Shown: positions 7,154 through 7,712 of the stretch, in pieces | How the letters are laid out: every line of letters begins with the position of its first letter | How positions within the stretch are numbered: position 1 is the first letter of the stretch | DNA from: Bacillota bacterium | Lineage (GTDB): Bacteria > Bacillota_B > Desulfitobacteriia > Desulfitobacteriales > Desulfitobacteriaceae | Length of the DNA: 7,712 bases | Reading direction: 5' to 3' | Assembly (NCBI GenBank): GCA_021779415.1 | Contig: JAJYAS010000144.1 | Location: forward strand, 1 to 7,712 | Notes under the pieces: generated by a model | What the model was told of the DNA's origin: nothing | Database searches by the model: none | Seen by the model: only the letters and a program-made list of their open reading frames with translations | Program-made: the position numbers and the translations under genes

Positions 7154-7712
7154 GTGTTTACTGGAATTGTAGAAGAACTTGGCATCGTTCGAACTCTTCG
7201 TCTTTTGCCAGAATCAGGGCAGCTCACTCTCGAAGGAAGGAAGGTCCTTGATGGCACTCAAATTGGAGATAGCATCGCCATCAACGGAGTCTGCTTAACC
7301 GTCATTCGAAAAAGCGAACGTGAATTCACCGTGGATGTCATGGCCGAAACCTTGGCAAAGACGAATTTAGCCGATCTTAAAGGCGGAAGCCATGTTAACT
7401 TAGAACGAGCCTTACAACTCCAAACCCGATTAGGTGGACATTTGGTCAGTGGACATGTCGACGGGGTTGGCCATATTCGCCAGATTACCCCTTGGGGCAT
7501 CGCGCAAGTCTACGAAATCAGCGCTCCTCCTGCCCTCCTTTCCGCAATGTTGCCAAAGGGATCGATTGCGATCGACGGAATTTCTCTAACGATCATTGAT
7601 GTCGAAGCAGATTATTTTACGGTCTCCCTAATTCCCCATACGTTTAAGGAAACGACGCTGGGGTTAAAAGGAATTGGCGCAAGCGTTAACTTGGAAACAG
7701 ACCTCATTGGCA
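7154..7712 (+). CDS. ribE: Riboflavin synthase alpha subunit, partial at the right edge
   Basis: A GTG at 7154 opens a frame that remains open to the window end, giving 186 residues of a protein usually about 200-220 long. Riboflavin synthase dismutates two 6,7-dimethyl-8-ribityllumazine molecules into riboflavin and a pyrimidine. Both of the tandem lumazine-binding barrels are visible. The first begins MFTGIVEELG and contains INGVCLTV (43-50). The second follows GGHLVSGHVDGVG (94-106) and contains IDGISLTI (140-147) and SLIPHT (158-163). GGAGG (7141-7145) lies 8 nt before the GTG, and MFTGIVEE is the family's invariant start. It is the second gene of the rib operon; ribBA and ribH would be expected next but lie outside the window. 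Confidence 0.96.
   Translation, partial: MFTGIVEELGIVRTLRLLPESGQLTLEGRKVLDGTQIGDSIAINGVCLTVIRKSEREFTVDVMAETLAKTNLADLKGGSHVNLERALQLQTRLGGHLVSGHVDGVGHIRQITPWGIAQVYEISAPPALLSAMLPKGSIAIDGISLTIIDVEADYFTVSLIPHTFKETTLGLKGIGASVNLETDLIG

Noticed and set aside
6471..7500. Overlapping frames inside ribD and ribE (6471-6875 plus, 6733-7017 minus, 7258-7500 minus)
   Set aside because: They are shadows of the strongly conserved RibD and RibE frames.

Overview
The window looks like chromosomal DNA of an anaerobic, low-to-mid GC Firmicute. A strictly anaerobic Ni-Fe carbon monoxide dehydrogenase with its nickel-insertion ATPase, strong AGGAGG-type ribosome binding sites, frequent TTG/GTG starts, a DegV/FakB protein and an FMN-riboswitch-controlled rib operon all fit Clostridia. 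The protein style suggests Peptococcaceae such as Desulfosporosinus or Desulfitobacterium, but that genus-level guess is inference and was not searched.

Layout. Bases 1-2916 are a minus-strand operon read right to left: cooC (maturation ATPase), cooS (CODH catalytic subunit), then the first 17 codons of an unidentified third gene that runs off the left edge. Bases 2917-3229 hold no gene. They are AT-rich and contain a candidate promoter for the coo operon, a perfect 23-bp palindrome and a terminator-like hairpin. Bases 3230-3827 are a minus-strand remnant of an Old Yellow Enzyme-type NADH:flavin oxidoreductase. It lacks its N-terminal part and carries a frameshift in a run of seven G. It abuts degV (3813-4670, minus). 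Next come the terminator and gene of a tRNA-Pro(CGG) on the minus strand with its own promoter.

From 5123 rightwards everything is on the plus strand: a RimJ/RimL-type GNAT acetyltransferase, then the riboflavin operon leader (promoter, FMN riboswitch, intrinsic terminator), ribD, and the start of ribE, which runs off the right edge.

How the genes work together. CooC loads nickel into the C-cluster of CooS, which interconverts CO and CO2. RibD and RibE carry out the deaminase/reductase and final dismutase steps of riboflavin synthesis, shut off by FMN through the leader. The degV, tRNA and GNAT genes are independent units.

I found no convincing undescribed system. The most informative non-routine points are the decayed OYE gene welded to the 3' end of degV, the unexplained 23-bp palindrome, an explicit 14-bp antiterminator pairing in the ribD leader, and the unknown third gene of the coo operon.
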